7,688 nt of DNA from Pseudomonadota bacterium (lineage in GTDB: Bacteria > Pseudomonadota > Alphaproteobacteria > Caulobacterales > Aquidulcibacteraceae): NCBI GenBank assembly GCA_023461135.1, contig JAEWNX010000123.1, forward strand, positions 1 through 7,688, given 5' to 3'. Numbering within the stretch: the stretch's first letter is position 1; the number at the start of each line of letters is the position of its first letter. This document shows positions 6,832 through 7,688 of this stretch, one piece after another. The position numbers and the translations under genes were made by a program. Under the pieces are notes generated by a model. The model was not told where the DNA came from, ran no database searches, and saw nothing but the letters and a program-made list of their open reading frames with translations.

Positions 6832-7023
6832 CTAGTCGCCGCCGCCGTCGCCGCCCCCGCTATCGGCGCCGCAATCGGCTCCATCGCTGAACCAACCGGC
6901 GTTTGCGCCGCCGTCGCCGCTGGCGTCCGTGCGGTAGCCGCGCGTTTTTGTCGGCAGCAGCAGCGAGAGCGTCAAAACGATCACGACGAAAGCCACGAGG
7001 CCGAGAATGTGCTCGATTGCCAT
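6832..7023 (-). CDS. Small single-span membrane protein with Gly/Asp-rich tail (hypothetical)
   Basis: This encodes 63 residues starting at the ATG at 7021-7023. Residues 6-24 form one hydrophobic membrane segment (ILGLVAFVVIVLTLSLLLP). A short basic stretch (TKTRGYR) follows, then a low-complexity tail rich in Gly, Asp and Ala with a single Cys51, ending GGGDGGGD. The order of membrane helix, basic residues, then acidic Gly-rich tail is more protein-like than a chance reading frame. Small Gly-rich-tailed membrane proteins of unknown role are common in proteobacteria. No good ribosome site precedes the ATG, which lowers confidence. It lies antisense between the SDR and recJ, convergent with the SDR (5-base gap) and divergent from recJ. 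If it is not real, 6827-7126 holds no gene. Confidence 0.6.
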   Translation of the reverse strand: MAIEHILGLVAFVVIVLTLSLLLPTKTRGYRTDASGDGGANAGWFSDGADCGADSGGGDGGGD

Positions 7024-7126
7024 GTGGATAAGCTTAGCACTTCGAGGAGTTGCCGGATCGCTTAGAACTGCATAGCGGCCGGGAGAGTCGGCAAGGCGGG
7101 CCGGTAGAATCGGGCTAAGCGGGGAT

Positions 7127-7688
7127 ATGTCTGCGGCGGCGAAACTTTCCACGGGCAATGGCGCGGCGTTCCTGGGCGTCGAACGCTCGCTGACGGGCCG
7201 GCGCTGGCGCGCGCGTGACGCCGATCTCGGCATGGTGGAAGCGCTGCGGCGGCGGTTTGCGTTGCCGGAGATAGCGGCGCGTTTGTTGGCGGCGCGTGGC
7301 GTGGCGCCGGATGACGCCGAAGCGTTCCTCGCGCCGACGCTGAAGACCCACTTCCCCGATCCATCCTCGTTCCAGGACATGGACGAAGCCGCGCGCGTCA
7401 TCGAAGATGCGATCGTCAACGGACGCTCATGCGCCGTGTTGGCGGATTACGATGTCGACGGCGGCTCATCCGCCGCCCAGCTCGTGCGCTACTTCCGTGC
7501 ACGCGGGCGTGAGCTGAAAATCTATGTGCCGGACCGCATGAAGGAAGGCTACGGCCCCTCTGTGCTCGCGTTCGAGCGCTTGAAAGAGCAGGGCGTCGAG
7601 CTGGTGATCACGGTCGATTGCGGCGCCGCGGCGGAAGCTCCGCTCAACGCCGCCGCCGATCTCGGGCTCGACGTGATCGTGCTCGACC
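7127..7688 (+). CDS. recJ: Single-stranded-DNA-specific exonuclease RecJ, N-terminal part (cut by window end)
   Basis: RecJ degrades single-stranded DNA 5' to 3' in recombination and mismatch/base-excision repair. The frame is open from ATG 7127 to the window end, giving 187 residues of a protein normally near 600. After an N-terminal region with the usual LTGRRW start and helical stretch (EIAARLLAARGVAPDDAEAFLAP), the DHH-family motif I ADYDVDG appears at 106-112, with metal-binding Asp107, Asp109 and Asp111. A YGPS segment (142-145) and motif II VDCG with Asp164 follow. The sequence stops at VIVLD, just where the DHH motif would come. The ribosome site is weak (GGGG two bases from the ATG). 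Presence after glpX fits a common alphaproteobacterial order, here separated from it by the SDR and a small ORF. Confidence 0.95.
   Translation, partial: MSAAAKLSTGNGAAFLGVERSLTGRRWRARDADLGMVEALRRRFALPEIAARLLAARGVAPDDAEAFLAPTLKTHFPDPSSFQDMDEAARVIEDAIVNGRSCAVLADYDVDGGSSAAQLVRYFRARGRELKIYVPDRMKEGYGPSVLAFERLKEQGVELVITVDCGAAAEAPLNAAADLGLDVIVLD

Noticed and set aside
7105..7110. TAGAAT resembling a -10 box 16 bases before recJ
   Set aside because: No -35-like hexamer at the right spacing (GGAGAG is there instead), so promoter evidence is too weak.

Overview
The window is GC-rich chromosomal DNA, rich in GCG/GCC and CGC codons, with compact gene packing. It most likely comes from an alphaproteobacterium. 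The gene set points towards Caulobacterales/Hyphomonadaceae-like or related lineages: a short (type 2) ArgC, a class I PHA synthase with a basic N-terminal tail, a small lipoprotein, an AlaC/'LL-DAP aminotransferase-like' enzyme, class II fructose-1,6-bisphosphatase (glpX) and recJ. The lineage is an inference from protein style and gene order; there is no rRNA or other marker to fix it. No mobile element, tRNA, rRNA or CRISPR array is visible.

Layout from left to right. Positions 1-62 hold a GC hairpin and an 11-base C run just downstream of a leftward gene for a DUF4282-type membrane protein (63-371, minus). Divergent from it is argC (436-1377, plus), which is full length except for an in-frame TAA at 544-546. 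argC converges on phaC (1416-3395, minus). Divergent from phaC, a rightward group begins: a small lipoprotein (3494-3811), a class I/II aminotransferase (3825-5027), glpX (5100-6047) and a short-chain dehydrogenase/reductase (6047-6826) whose start overlaps the glpX stop. A probable 63-residue membrane ORF (6832-7023, minus) faces the SDR. Next comes the 5' part of recJ (7127 to the window end, plus), which runs off the edge.

Most genes are central metabolism and housekeeping: arginine synthesis (ArgC), carbon storage as polyhydroxyalkanoate (PhaC), alanine/pyruvate-type transamination, gluconeogenesis (GlpX) and DNA repair (RecJ). The aminotransferase-glpX-recJ order resembles a common alphaproteobacterial arrangement, but homoserine dehydrogenase, often found between the aminotransferase and glpX, is absent. 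An SDR and a small ORF sit between glpX and recJ.

I do not see a convincing undescribed system here. The points most worth a second look are the nonsense codon in an otherwise intact argC, the G-quadruplex-like homopolymer tract at the left edge, the missing homoserine dehydrogenase, the basic tail on PhaC, and the small Gly/Asp-rich membrane ORF.
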